A DNA stretch of 64,000 bases from Mermis nigrescens. Its lineage: Eukaryota > Nematoda > Enoplea > Mermithida > Mermithidae. The translations under genes were made by a program, and so were the position numbers. The notes under the pieces are model-generated. The model was given only the letters and a program-made list of their open reading frames with translations. It did no database searches and was not told the origin of the DNA. Positions 1 to 12,100 of this stretch are shown piece by piece; the stretch's first letter is position 1, and each line of letters opens with the position of its first letter. The stretch spans positions 620,001 through 684,000 of the forward strand of contig JAVLUZ010000417.1 in assembly GCA_036768485.1 (NCBI GenBank). Direction: 5' to 3'.

Positions 1-74
1 GATTACAAACATCAAGATTACGAAGCTGTTCATGGATCAAATGATCAGAAATCACATATATAGATAGCTTGAAC

Positions 75-521
75 CAGTGTTTTTTTTGTACAAGGTCCAT
101 TTGTACATGTACAAAGATGGTCCCTAGAAGTCTTTGTACATTTTTTAAACACAAATTTTTGAGTACTATAATATGTTACAGTAGCGATTTAAGTGTGGTA
201 AAAACAGACTTGTTCGACCTTTGGTAGTGTATTTTAGCTAATTTCTGGGTGTCTGAGGGCAAAAATCACTAAGAATCGTCTTAAAAAGGCGCAAAGCGCC
301 AAAAAATTTGACATTTTTCCTTTCGAAATGCAATTTTTGCCATTATAAAGATATATAGAACACACGATTACTCATTTAGGCGCAAAGCGTCGAAAATTTT
401 TGCGAATTTTAGACTTTTTTGCATTTTTTGTCTTCCCAAAAATCTTTGTACATGTACAAAGACGGTCCTGAAAAGTCTTTATACATCTGGAAAAATCTTT
501 GCCGAATACAAAAAAACCGTG
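75..521 (+). mobile_element. hAT-type MITE, family 1 copy 1
   Basis: Starts CAGTGTTTTTTTTGTAC and ends ATACAAAAAAACCGTG (imperfect terminal inverted repeats). It is flanked by gcttgaac (67-74) and gcttggac (522-529), an 8-bp target duplication with one change. The body carries CTTTGTACATGTACAAAG-type palindromes near each end and two GGCGC-GAA-GCGCC-like modules. Confidence 0.88.
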
Positions 522-1682
522 GCTTGGACGATACCTATATTTTTTGCATGTGAGTATGAAATAAGCAACCTTTTTTGACTTTTCTCGAATTTGCCGTCAA
601 GATTAGATAGAGTTTGTCGAGAAACGCACATAAATGCCCTTATTTTCTTCCATCTCCGAATGGTTCTCAGGATATCTGACTTCAAATTTTCGGACCGCTC
701 CTCAGAAAATTTTTTCCTGGATCCGCTAGTGAACTATTTGACGACCGCTGGTTCATTTCGATAATGGAGGAAGCGATTAATTAACGCTTTTTAGTGCATT
801 AGCCACACGAATGCACGTTGCTTAAGTACATATAAGCGCTATCATGAAATATTTAAGCCACAAGATCAATTGATTCAAAAATCTGTTATCTTTTCTCGAT
901 TTTTTGGCTCCAAACTAATTTGAATTATGTATATTCTGCATTTTGATGTGATTATGTCATCTTGAGAAACTCATAGAAGCTCTCAGCTGTATTCGAAGAT
1001 TGCTAGTTTCGATAAAGCTAACGTTGACTTAACGCCGATTTTCCGCGTTTTTCGTGAATCGATGCCTGTTACATTTTCGCAGATTATATTTAGATATTTT
1101 CTTGCTCCTACATTGCTGACACTGGTGTCCGTTGATAAAGAAAAAACGGAAGATGTTTCAGACGCCCAGCACGCAATCTTCTCAGTTATCTGATCACATT
1201 TGTGCGCCACAGCAAACATTCCAGGTAATTCTTTGGACAGTTTGACTTCTGCTATTCCCAATCATCCTTGCATTCAGATTATTATTGGGTGTTTATAATT
1301 CTGTTATTTATTGAAATGTTTTTCGAATGTGAAAAGAAATGAGATTTAAGAGAACTGAAGAGCGAGTGGCCTCTACTTTTGTAATATAAGGTCGCAAACA
1401 AAATTTTTAGTTCGAACAGGTGCAGCAGTGTCGCTCAAAAATGTAAGCCTTATATGTATATTTTGCATGTACGAGTACTTATGTGCTGTTTGCAACCCAA
1501 TGCGTTGTTGTATTTTACATGTCTTGTTTCCGTTTGATGTTTCATTTGATAAAATAGATGAGCAAGGAAAGTGTTTTATGCACATTGCACCTACATACTA
1601 CATACACTAGTAAAATGAACTATAATTTATCCAGATTTGAACATGTAATTTGGTAAAAAATTAAGTCGCAAGCATGTATGTA

Positions 1683-2175
1683 CAGGGTGACTAAAGTACT
1701 TTATAGATTCAGTGCATAAAATGCGCTATCTTTACGACACTAACTCTTCAACAGGGAATGATAATTGAATTCAATTTGTTTATAATACATTGAAATAATT
1801 TGTTTTTTCTACTATTTTTTATTTTTATATTGATTAGTTGAGTCTGTGCGAAATAACTGCACCTTTATCATGGGTGCTGCATTCATTCATAAGCACTTTT
1901 GGTTTGTAGGCAGTTGCAAAAACCTGTAAATGTTAATTAAAGACTTCTTATTTTGCAAAAGTTAAATATACTTATAAGCTTATTGAGCCTGTAATAGTGA
2001 AATAAAGTGGCTTCATTTGTTTCATAATGGCGTAAAGTTACAGAGCTGCAAAGGCAATCATTGTTTCTGAAAGATGCTCCCACGACTCAAAAAACCACTT
2101 TCTCCAGGTGCAATACCAAGATTACCATGTTTACGTCTTAATGTAGGGACAATGGTTAATTTTTGAGCCACCCTG
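1683..2175. mobile_element. mariner-like non-autonomous element
   Basis: Terminal inverted repeats CAGGGTGACTAAAG and (reverse) CAGGGTGGCTCAAAA are flanked by TA on both sides. The 493-bp body has no transposase frame. TA duplication and CAGGGTG ends are typical of Tc1/mariner-type elements. Confidence 0.7.
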
Positions 2176-2768
2176 TATACGTGTAATGAGGAGAAATGAA
2201 AGATCTCTCGCTCATGATAGATTAGTCATCCCCACTTTCCAAAAAGTTGAGATTTCTTACCCCCATGAGTGAATGTTTGCATTAGATTAATGTTAAGCAA
2301 TCAGTGGATCAGCTCACTTGTCATATCCTGACTTAAATATATGCTAAATACTATCTTGTGTACATGCAGTAGATGAACGTTTTGAAAATCCCACTTTTTA
2401 GAAGCTTTTCAACTGCAGAGCTGAGAATACTTAATTTTTGATTAATAAACAAAAAATCATTTTAAAATAAAAGTAGCGGAAAGGGGTCATCTTGTGCTTG
2501 TTAAATTAAATACGAGATAAACAAATCTACAAAAGTTAAAAGTAAAATATTTCATGAATGGCAGCGAATGGGGACATCTGACTTTTGGTGGATAGATATC
2601 CACTTGCTAATTTGCCCGTTTTTTAACTAAGTAGAAGCGCTTTGACGACTAGCAAGCACTTTTGTTTCATGCAAAAACAAGTGGAATGTTTCACCAGTCG
2701 ATGTTCCTCATTTTTCATAATAAAATACATAGTTTTAATGCCATTCAATCGACTTTATTTTTACACAG

Positions 2769-3017
2769 TCACTGGTAACGGCTCCAGCTGTTGGAATTGG
2801 TGCTTCAGCGCAAGTTCCCGCAGCCGGTTCTGCCTCGGTGGGCCATTTACAACGGGGCATCGTAAAAATGGTGCTCAGTGGCGACGCTATCATAGTGAGA
2901 GGACAGCCAAAAGGAGGCCCACCCCCTGAAAAACAAATCAATATTAGCAACATTATTGCACCGAAGTTGGCTCGTCGGCCTACGGATCCGAATACTTCGT
3001 CTGAAAGCAAAGATGAG
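2769..3017 (+). CDS. SND1: SND1 exon 1 of 17 seen: N-terminus, start of SN repeat 1
   Basis: Acceptor TTTATTTTTACACAG ends at 2768 and donor GAG|GTTAAC follows 3017; phase 0 to 0, 83 codons. It encodes an Ala/Val/Ser-rich leader, then [18 protein letters not shown] and [14 protein letters not shown], the signature opening of SN repeat 1. There is no in-frame ATG before the conserved QRGIVKM block. Confidence 0.95.
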
Positions 3018-6000
3018 GTTAACACACATGGCATATTATTCTTTTGCTTGGCTTAACTTATGTTATTTTAAGCCTGACGAGACTACCTAAGCCTTTAATT
3101 GTTTGCCTCAGCTTTAAACTTTGGTTATTTGGACTTTTTCGAAGGCGAGAAAATAATATAAATGTCCTCATTTTCGGTGAATAAATTTAAAATTTTCATT
3201 CTTGAATTGAATGACGTTCTCTAATTAAAAGGTAGATACTTTCAATTTTTGTCCTGAAAATCGAAGGAACCTGAGGAAGTTACACGATTCAACTCAAGTT
3301 TCCAGCGCATGTCTTGACTGATTCACTTACATTGCATTGTTTTTAATGCGACGTAAATAGATAATCTGTATTGCGCTAACAAATATTTCTGGGCATCAGC
3401 GCCCTGTGCAAAGACTTTTTTTGGGTAAAAGGATAAAATTTTAACATTTTCAAAGCGTTTTTCGAGACGGTTTTTTTTAAACAAATTTCTCATATATTTA
3501 AAATATACCTTTTCTATTTCCCATCATTGATCTTTTGTTTCATCGTCACCAAATTGCTGCTTTTTTGCCTTTTTGAAGTATAATACTGGAATTTGGGTTT
3601 CATCTCTAGCTTATATGTATTTCCTCCCTTTATGCTTTTCCAAAAAGGTATCATCGATTTTGTTTTCTACTCCTTATTTCAGTTTAGCACAAACTAAGTA
3701 CTTGATTACATGAATGTTCATTGCATTTGCAAGCGCGTAAGACGTTTCATTGTGCATAAAAACTGTTTTGTTAATGTCAAAATTTTGCACAAGATATGAA
3801 AATATTTTTTGGGTGAATGTTTTCGGGCAGACTCATGTCCAGGAGCTCCGAACAGTGTTTTTTGTACAAGGTCCCTTTGTACACGTACAAAGATGGTCAC
3901 CAAAAGCCTTTGTAGATTTTGTACATGCAAATTTTTGTGTATTGCAATATGGCACTTAGCTAATTTAGTGTGATAAAACATGGTTTTTCGACCTTTGTTA
4001 GTGTGTTTTAGCCGATTTCTGTGTATCTGACGCCAAAAATTATTAAAAATTGTCTCAAAACGGCACGAAGCACCGAAAAATTTGACATTCTTACATTCTA
4101 AATGCAAATTCTGCCATTATTGAAGATATATAGGGCAGACAATTACTCATTTCGGCACGAAGCGCCGAAAATTTCTTGGAATTCGACATCTTTTTACAGT
4201 TTATTGTCTTCCCAAAAATCTTTGTACACGGAAAAAGACGGTCCGAAAAGTCTTCGTACATCGAGAAAAATCTTTACCGAATACAAAAAAACGTGGCTCC
4301 GAATAGAATTGTTCTTATTTTTCACAAAGGTCTCCTAAAAATTGTTAAAATTTGTTTGTAGAACAGCCAAATCAGATTTGAGCAACTTGTCACAGGCGAC
4401 CAAAATGATCTTGAGGGATTTTCACACCCAGAAAATTTTTGAGCCCCCAAAATTTTTGATTGTCATAAAATAGAAAAATGACATTTTACCGTTTTTATCA
4501 TTTTTTCGGCTTGAAAATGTCAAATTTATACTCATTATTTTACTATATTTTGTTCAATTTACGTTCGATTATTTCTATATTTTTTCAAAATTTTATTCTT
4601 TATGTTCTAGAAGAAAGCATCGTCAGGAACGTCTAGAGATAGTGTTTATTACGCATATGTAGTATCGTTTTTGTGCCAAAAACTTGGGAAAAATTTTAGG
4701 TCCTCAGAATTCCTATGCTGAGTATATACATACATGCATAGGTGGACAAAGGCCGATCTTCCAGATGATACCGGCGGCCAAAAATTATGGTTGGTTGCCG
4801 GTTCGAAAAAGGGTTGTTTTGGAATATGTCACCTCATAACTTTTTTGAAACGTTCTGCAAGTCTGCATGCATCATTTGCGCTTATTTTATCCGTCCCAAT
4901 TTACTCGCATTTAGTATCATCATTCAATACACTAATTGTTTACAACTATACTTTTTAGAGTTTGCATTGTGTTCACTTCTGGAAAATTTGTTTAGGCTTT
5001 TTTGTCATTCTCAGCTCAATTACGCAGATTTTTCAAGGACATGACAGCTACCGCAACAAAATTGGCCTTCTGGAAAATTTGTACCCTTTCTTTTAGTCAA
5101 TTAAGCAGCCTCTTTATTAATAAACAATGTAATGATTAAGTATATCTGCCAAATAGTGCGGGAAAATTTTGGTCTTCTTACATATTTTTTGAAACATCAA
5201 TAAATATCACATCTGGCATGAAGCGCCAAAGAATCTCGACCTTCTATCCTTTTCAGCTCAATATGATGGCTCTTCGAAGATACGAGTATAAAACTCATTT
5301 TGCAGCCCTAATCATCCTCAATCTTCGCTTAGGTTTTTAAATGCTTTTTTCATGTGAAACAGGAAATAAAAATATTAAATCCAGCAGAAATATTGATAAT
5401 TTCCCATTCAGCTCAATTTTAGGAATTTATTAAAACAGACGTATGAATAAATTAGTAAATTCGGCATCATTAATGGAATATTATGGCATTTCCATATCTT
5501 CGACTTCATTTTGAGGCATTCAGAGTTGATAAGGAAAAGGTTAAATTCCGGTTGATTTTTGTCCTCTGAACTTTTACAGCAGCTGTAAAACTTTAACCCA
5601 GTACAAAAATATATTCGACCTAAACAGCCCGGTATCCAGGATCCAAAGTGGATCGCAACCTTTGAAGTCAGATATAAACCATTAGGAGATAGGCGAAAAT
5701 AAACGCATTTTTGAACATTTCTCAAAGAGCTCTAAACAATAGCGAAGGAAAATTTTTAAAATATTTTTTCTCTTTTAAACTCAATTTTGCAGCCTTATAA
5801 GACAAATAGTGCAGAAACGTGCATATTATAAGACTATGGCGCGAAGCGCCGAAAATTTTTGACGTCCTTATCCCCTTAAGCTGAATTTTGAAGCTTTCTG
5901 AATATAGACAGTGCTTAGATAATATATGGCGCGAAGCGCCAGAACATTTCTATATTTTTATTCTTTTAGGCTCAAATTTGCATCTTTCTCGGTATAAATA

Positions 6001-9000
6001 ATCGAGTATCATGCCTGGCGTGTAGCGCCGAAATTTTTTGAGATTTCTACACTTTTTACCTAAATTTTGCAACTTTCTAAACAGCAATGCAATAATTATA
6101 GTTTGCACGAAGCGCCGGAAATTTTCGATTTTTTCATCTTTTTAAGCACAATTGTGCAGCTTTCTGAATGTATGCAATTGAAATTATATTTGGCGCGAAA
6201 CACTGGAAATTTTCGATACATTTACTCTTTCATGCTCACTTTTGCAGGTTTCCGGATATAAGCAATGCAGCAATTATATTTGGCGCAGAGCGTCGGAAAA
6301 TTTGTGCGTTTTTATGCTGTTAAGCTCAATTTGACACCTTTCTGAAGATAAGAAATGCAAGAAATATGTGCATTCAATGTTTGACTTCAGCCTTAAATGC
6401 CAAGCCCCAGTAGCAGGTCTTATGCCCTGACGCCAGCGCCGATTGACATACCTTTATTCAGTGTTTTTTATACAAGGTCCGTTCGTACAAATGCGAAGAC
6501 GGTCCCCAAAGTTTTTCAATTTATAGGTTTCTAAAGATGAAAAATACAGAAGAGCTAAAAAAATTTTGATATTTTTATTTATTTTCAAGCAGATTTTGCG
6601 GCCTTTTTATTGACAAATAATTTAGAAAATTCGAAAAATTTTATTATTTCTACAGTCCTTAACACAATTTTGAAGTTTTGTGAACTGATAAAACAAAAAA
6701 TTGCCAAATTTGTGCAAAACAATTTTGACATATTTATCATAAGTTCAGGTCAAGTTTAGTCATCCAATAAATAAACAGTGCAAACAACTTTTATAACAAA
6801 GTGCCTGAATCTTTTGGCTGATTCAAACTTTTAAACTCAATGCTGGAGGTTTATAGAGAGGAAAAACACAGTAATCGACGCGAGGTGCCGGAAAACATTG
6901 ACGTTTTTGTATTCGCTCAATCAATGTTTATAGCTATAAATGCATACCGAACAGACAAAATTTCAGAAATTTCTTGAAATTCTGACACTTCTACTGATTT
7001 TGTCCTAACAGAAATCTTTGTCTTTTACTAAGACGGTCCTAAAAAGTCCTAATAGATCGGAAAAAATCTTTGCCGAATACAAAACTAGGCCTTTTGCCCA
7101 AGATGTCTTTGTAAATTGAACAAAAATTGCTCCAAAATTTTTCTGTGGGCCTCAATTTTGTCTGGTACATAACCCGACCCATATCCAGGATTTAAGTTCA
7201 GGAAGGGTCTCCCGAATTTGAGAATGTAAATAATGCGCTGAGAAGCTATTTTATTTGATGACACGAATTTTCAAAGTGTTTTGCCTTTTTGGCTCAGTTT
7301 TGCAGCTTGTAATGATAAAAAATCAGTTATGTGACTTGAGAAGAATCATAGCGCTTTACTCTTTCACAATCTATTTTAAAGCCTTACACTAATTCTGCAA
7401 CCATTGGCGGATCTAGGACTTCCGTAAGAAGGCATGCCCGTATCCCATTTTCCGAAAACAGCCGAAACAGGTCCAAAAAATGGCCTTCAATAGGCACGTA
7501 GCTTTGGGGGAAAGAAGGGACTAGTCCCCCTTTCTAAATTTTGAAAGTACGAGTATTTTTTACAGGGGTCCCTAAAGGAAAATTAAAAATTCTTGAAGCG
7601 TACCTATTTGAAAAATCGCCAAAATAGATTTCAGCATACTTTTGAGCTAATAGGCCCAAAATTTTTGGCGCTTTGCGCCAAATTTATTGTTAGTTGCATA
7701 ACTTTGGACTTCTAAACAGCCCATCTTTAGGTATAAAATGAAGAAATAAGTCAAAATTTTCTGGCGCTTCACAGAATTATTTACTGTTCACATAAGTTTT
7801 GTTTGCAATCTACCTGAATTGATTATAGAACAATTTAAACAATTTTTCAGCAGGGTCGACCTTATGTTTGTCGAGAAATCATTTGTGCGGCCAATTTATA
7901 CGGCAGGATTTTTGAAGACAAGTGAAATTGAAATAATATTTTTTCTAATTTTTTCTCTAATGTGTAGGGCTTGCTGAGAAGCGCTTAAAAACACCTCGTC
8001 CATCTACAAGTATTTGCTAAAACATCCGACTGCCCTTCACCTGCAAATGGCATTTTTTCCGCGTTTTACGTCGTCTACTTTCATTTGAAATCGCTTTTGA
8101 AGCAACATTTCTGAAAAAATTTTCGAAGTTTTCGACAATTTTATTTGAAAAATATCATTAAATTTCGTTGACTCTAGTGGAAATCCAGCATAACGTTTCG
8201 GAAAATTCGTGAATTTCAGGCGGATGGACTTTTAAAAGCTTGAGTTACTGCTCGATTTCCCGTATTTGTAGCGTTTGATGCGTAGCATCGAAAATTTTTT
8301 AAGGTTATGCATGGATTGAAAATAGAATAAAAAATGCTGAAATAGCAGTTTTTGCTCTTGAAATCATATTTAATTCATTTCTTGAGCAAAAATGCTTTTA
8401 GACCGCCAAGAAAGTAAATAAATGTCATTGATAGGTGTTATCCGGCGTGAGGCGCAGGAAAAATTGGAGAAATCAAGATCATTTACGTTCAAGAATCATT
8501 GCAAATTACATATCCATTCTTTATCGCGCCAAGTATGTTGGGCCAATCAAAAGCAGGGCGGGGGGGGGCGCCACACACCCATTTAAATCCTTCCGTCTGC
8601 AACTATCTGAAGAGAAGCAATTCAAGAAAGTATGTCTGGTGCTGAGCGTGAAAAAATTTCGATATTTATATTCTTTTGCACTCGATTTTTGCACTTTTTT
8701 GCGTGCTAAAAAATGCAGAAAATTTTATTTGCCGAAAAGTTTTATCTGTCGAAAATTGAAATTGGCTATAAGTAAGTTTTGTTAAATTGATGGCGCCATG
8801 CGCCGGAAATTTTAGTATTTTTATGCTGTGAAGCGTATAATACATTTGTAGTTTTTCAGCTGAAAAGTTGAAGAAAATTTCAGGATGAAAGGTTGATTGA
8901 TTCGTCAGTTGGCTGGTTTATTGATTAAGTGATCGATCGGTTGGTTGGTTGATTCATTGGTTGGTTAGTTGGTTGATTGGTTGGTTGGTTGGTTGGCTGG

Positions 9001-9163
9001 TTAGTTGGTTGGTTGGTTGGTTGGTTGGTTGGTTAGTTGGTTGGTTGGTCGATTGTTTGGTTGTTTGGTTGGTTTGCTGGTTGGTTGGTAAGTCGGTAGT
9101 TAGTTATTTACTTAGTTAGTTAGTTAGTTAGCTAGTCAGTTAGTTAGTTAATTAGTTAGTTAA

Positions 9164-9195
<32 letters not shown>

Positions 9196-12100
9196 CTAAT
9201 TGGTTGGTTGGTCGATCGGTTGGTCGGTCGGTTGGTTGGTTGGTTAGTTGGTTGGTTGGTTAGTTGGTTGTTTGGTTGGTTAGTTGGTTGTTTGTTTAGT
9301 TGGTTGGTTGGCTGTTTAGTTTGCTAGTTGGTTGACTGGTTGGTCGGCTGGTTGGTTATATAATTGACTGGTTGGTTGGTTGCTTAGTTGGCTGATTGGT
9401 TGATTGGCTGGCTGGTTGGTTGATTGGTAGGCTGATTAGTTCGCTGGTTGGTTGACTGGTTGGTTGGTTGGTTAGTTGGTTGGTTGGTTGATGGATTGAT
9501 TGGTTGGTTAGTTGGTTGGTTAGTTGGTTGGTTGTTTAGATGGTTGGTCGTTTAGTTGGTTGGTTGGTTGGTTGGTTGGTTGGTTGGTTGGTGGTTGGTT
9601 CGTTTGTTCGTTGGTGGGTGGGTTGGTTGGTTGGTTGGCGGGTGGGTTGTTTGATTGGTTGGCTGGTTGGTTGGTTAGTCGATTAGTTAGTTGGTTGGTT
9701 GGTTGATTAATTGGTTGGTTGGTTGGTTCGTTCGTTGGTTGGTAGGTGAGTTGGTTGGTTGGTTGGTTAGCCGGTTGGTTGGTTGGTTAAATGGTTGGTT
9801 TTTGATTGTTTGGTTGGTTGGTTGGTTAATTAATTGGTTGGTTGGTTGGCTGTTTAGTTTGTGATTGGTTGACTGGTTGGTTGGTTGGTTGGTTGGCTGA
9901 TTAGTTAGTTAGTTAGTTAGTTGGTTGGTTAGTTGGTTGGTGGGTTGGTTGGTTGGTTGGTTGGTTGGTTAGTTGGTTGGTTGGTTGGTTGGTGGGTTGG
10001 TTGGTTGGTTGGTTAGCTGGTTGGTTGGTTGATTGGTTAGCTGGTTAGTTGGTTTGTTGGTTGGTTGGTTGGTTGGCTGGTTGGTTGGTTGGTTGTTTGT
10101 TTTGTTGGTTGGTTGGTAAGTTGGTTGGTTGGTTGGTTAGCTGGTTAGTTGGTTGGTTCGTTGGTTGGTTGGTTGGTTAGTCAATTGGCTGGTTGGTTGG
10201 TTGGTTAGTTGGTTGGTTGGTTGTTTGTTTTGTTGGTTGGTTGGTAAGTTGGTTGATTGGTTGGTTAGTTAGTTACTTGGTTGTTTAGTTGATTAGTTGG
10301 TTAGTTGGTTGGTTGGTTGGTTGACTGGTTGGTTGGTTGGTTGTTAGCTAATTGGTTGTTTGGTTGGTTAGTTGATTGTTTCGTTGGTTGGTTTGTTGGT
10401 TGATAAGTTGGTTGATTGGCTGGCTGGTTGGTTAGTTAGTTTTTAGTTAAGTGGTTGGTTGGTTGGTTGGCTGGCTGGCTGGTTGGTTGGTTGGTCGGTT
10501 GGCTGGTTAGTTGGTTGCTTGGTTGGTTGGCTGGTTGGCTGGTTGGTTGGTTGGTTGGTTAATTGGTTGGTTGGTTGATTGTTTAGTTGTTTGGTTGGTT
10601 GGTAAGTTGGTTGATCGCTTGGTCAGTTAGTATATTTAGTTAGTTAGTTAGATAGTTACTTATGTAATTAGTTACTTATAGTTAGTTGATTGGTTGGTTG
10701 GTTGGTTGGTTGGTTGGTTGTTTGGTTGGTTGGTTGATTGGTTGGTTGGTTGATAAGTTGGTTGATTGGTTGGCTGGTTGGTTAGTTAGTTAGTTAATTA
10801 GTTAGTTGGTTGGTTGATTGGTTGGTTGGCTGACTGGTTGGTTGGTTGGTTGTTTAGTTGGACTACTGATTGGGCTCTATGTCTAAATAATCCATTTACA
10901 TGTTTTAGTAATCCTACATTAGTTTTGCAGCGTGTATCTTCATTTTTTCACAAAAAAATTCAGGTGACACCCGCCATTTTCCCAGGTGATACCGAGTGGC
11001 CGTCAGGTGATACCGGGTTGAACCGGGTTGAACCCATTGTCCAGGTGTGCATACATGTAAAGGCAACCCGGCATTTTGTATAAAGTCGAGCAGACTGTAC
11101 AATGAAGAATAAGTCATTAATAAAGATTGAAAAATTGTAAAAAATCTAAAAAAATCGATGAAATTCGAATAAATTGAATAATATAAAGGCAGGAAATGAA
11201 TATATGGCGCGAAGCCCTGAAATATAGACACTTTTGAACAAGAAGATAGCTAAAAACGCTTAAAACAGCAGTTTTTCGACAATTGTTTTTCAGAAAATCG
11301 TAAATTCTTGGGGGAACCTATCCCGAACACCCCCATTCTTTCTTAAGGCCATGCATATTTGACTCGTCATTTCTTAGGGAAGAGGAAGGAAATAAGGTAT
11401 AAAAACAATCTTTTGTCAAAAATTCAAGATGGTAAAATATATCAAGTTTTGGAGAATTGGGACGACCGACTTTGGGTGGGAATCACAGGTGGGTGTGGGG
11501 GGTGGTGTGGGGGTCTGCACCCTCTTAGGAGGACGAATACCCCTCCCCCTAAAAAAAGCTGGAATACCCCATGAAATTCAATTTTTGGAATTTGTTCTTT
11601 TTTCGCGATTTTTTGATGCCAATGGATAGTGCTCAATAAGAAACGTTGAAACATGTTTTTTTCCCGCCATACTACCGTTTTTAAGACCATTTTTTGACCT
11701 TTAAAAATCTTGCACCCCACCACACCCAGACGTGTTTTGGGAGGTATGACTCCCCAGAATGGCAACTGACCCTATGCTAAATGGCTGCGACCCCAGAATT
11801 GTCGATTTTCCGTAAAACTTGATAAAAGTTGTTAAATGTGTGCCTTTTCAGGTGTTTTTAGCTCATTTCTAGCTATGTTCTAAAAAGAATGAGCATTGTC
11901 TCAAACTTTAAAAAAAGTGCTTTTGACGTGTACCCATCGTTTTCAGCCAAAGAAGGAATTTTTAAAATTTTTTCGGGCCTGACCCCCCAGAATTTCAGTG
12001 CTGTACATGCATGCTCACACCCCAGAATTTCGGTGCTGCCTACCTATGGTGGGAGTCCTTGCTAAGAAACCGAAATGACATATTTTGATTGCAATGCATA

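Larger units (their letters stand above)
1..2768. other. 5' flank or intron 1 of SND1; repeats, no exon found
   Basis: This stretch holds a MITE (75-521) and a mariner-like element (1683-2175), and is otherwise AT-rich. The missing first coding exon of SND1 could lie here, but no ATG-plus-donor combination stands out. Confidence 0.5.

Noticed and set aside
5815..6360. Regular palindromic repeats that might suggest a CRISPR array
   Set aside because: The units are tandem and diverged over their full length, there are no unique spacers, and the genome is eukaryotic.
9524..9706. 60-codon open frame rich in Trp, Gly, Val and Leu
   Set aside because: Translation of the GGTT satellite.
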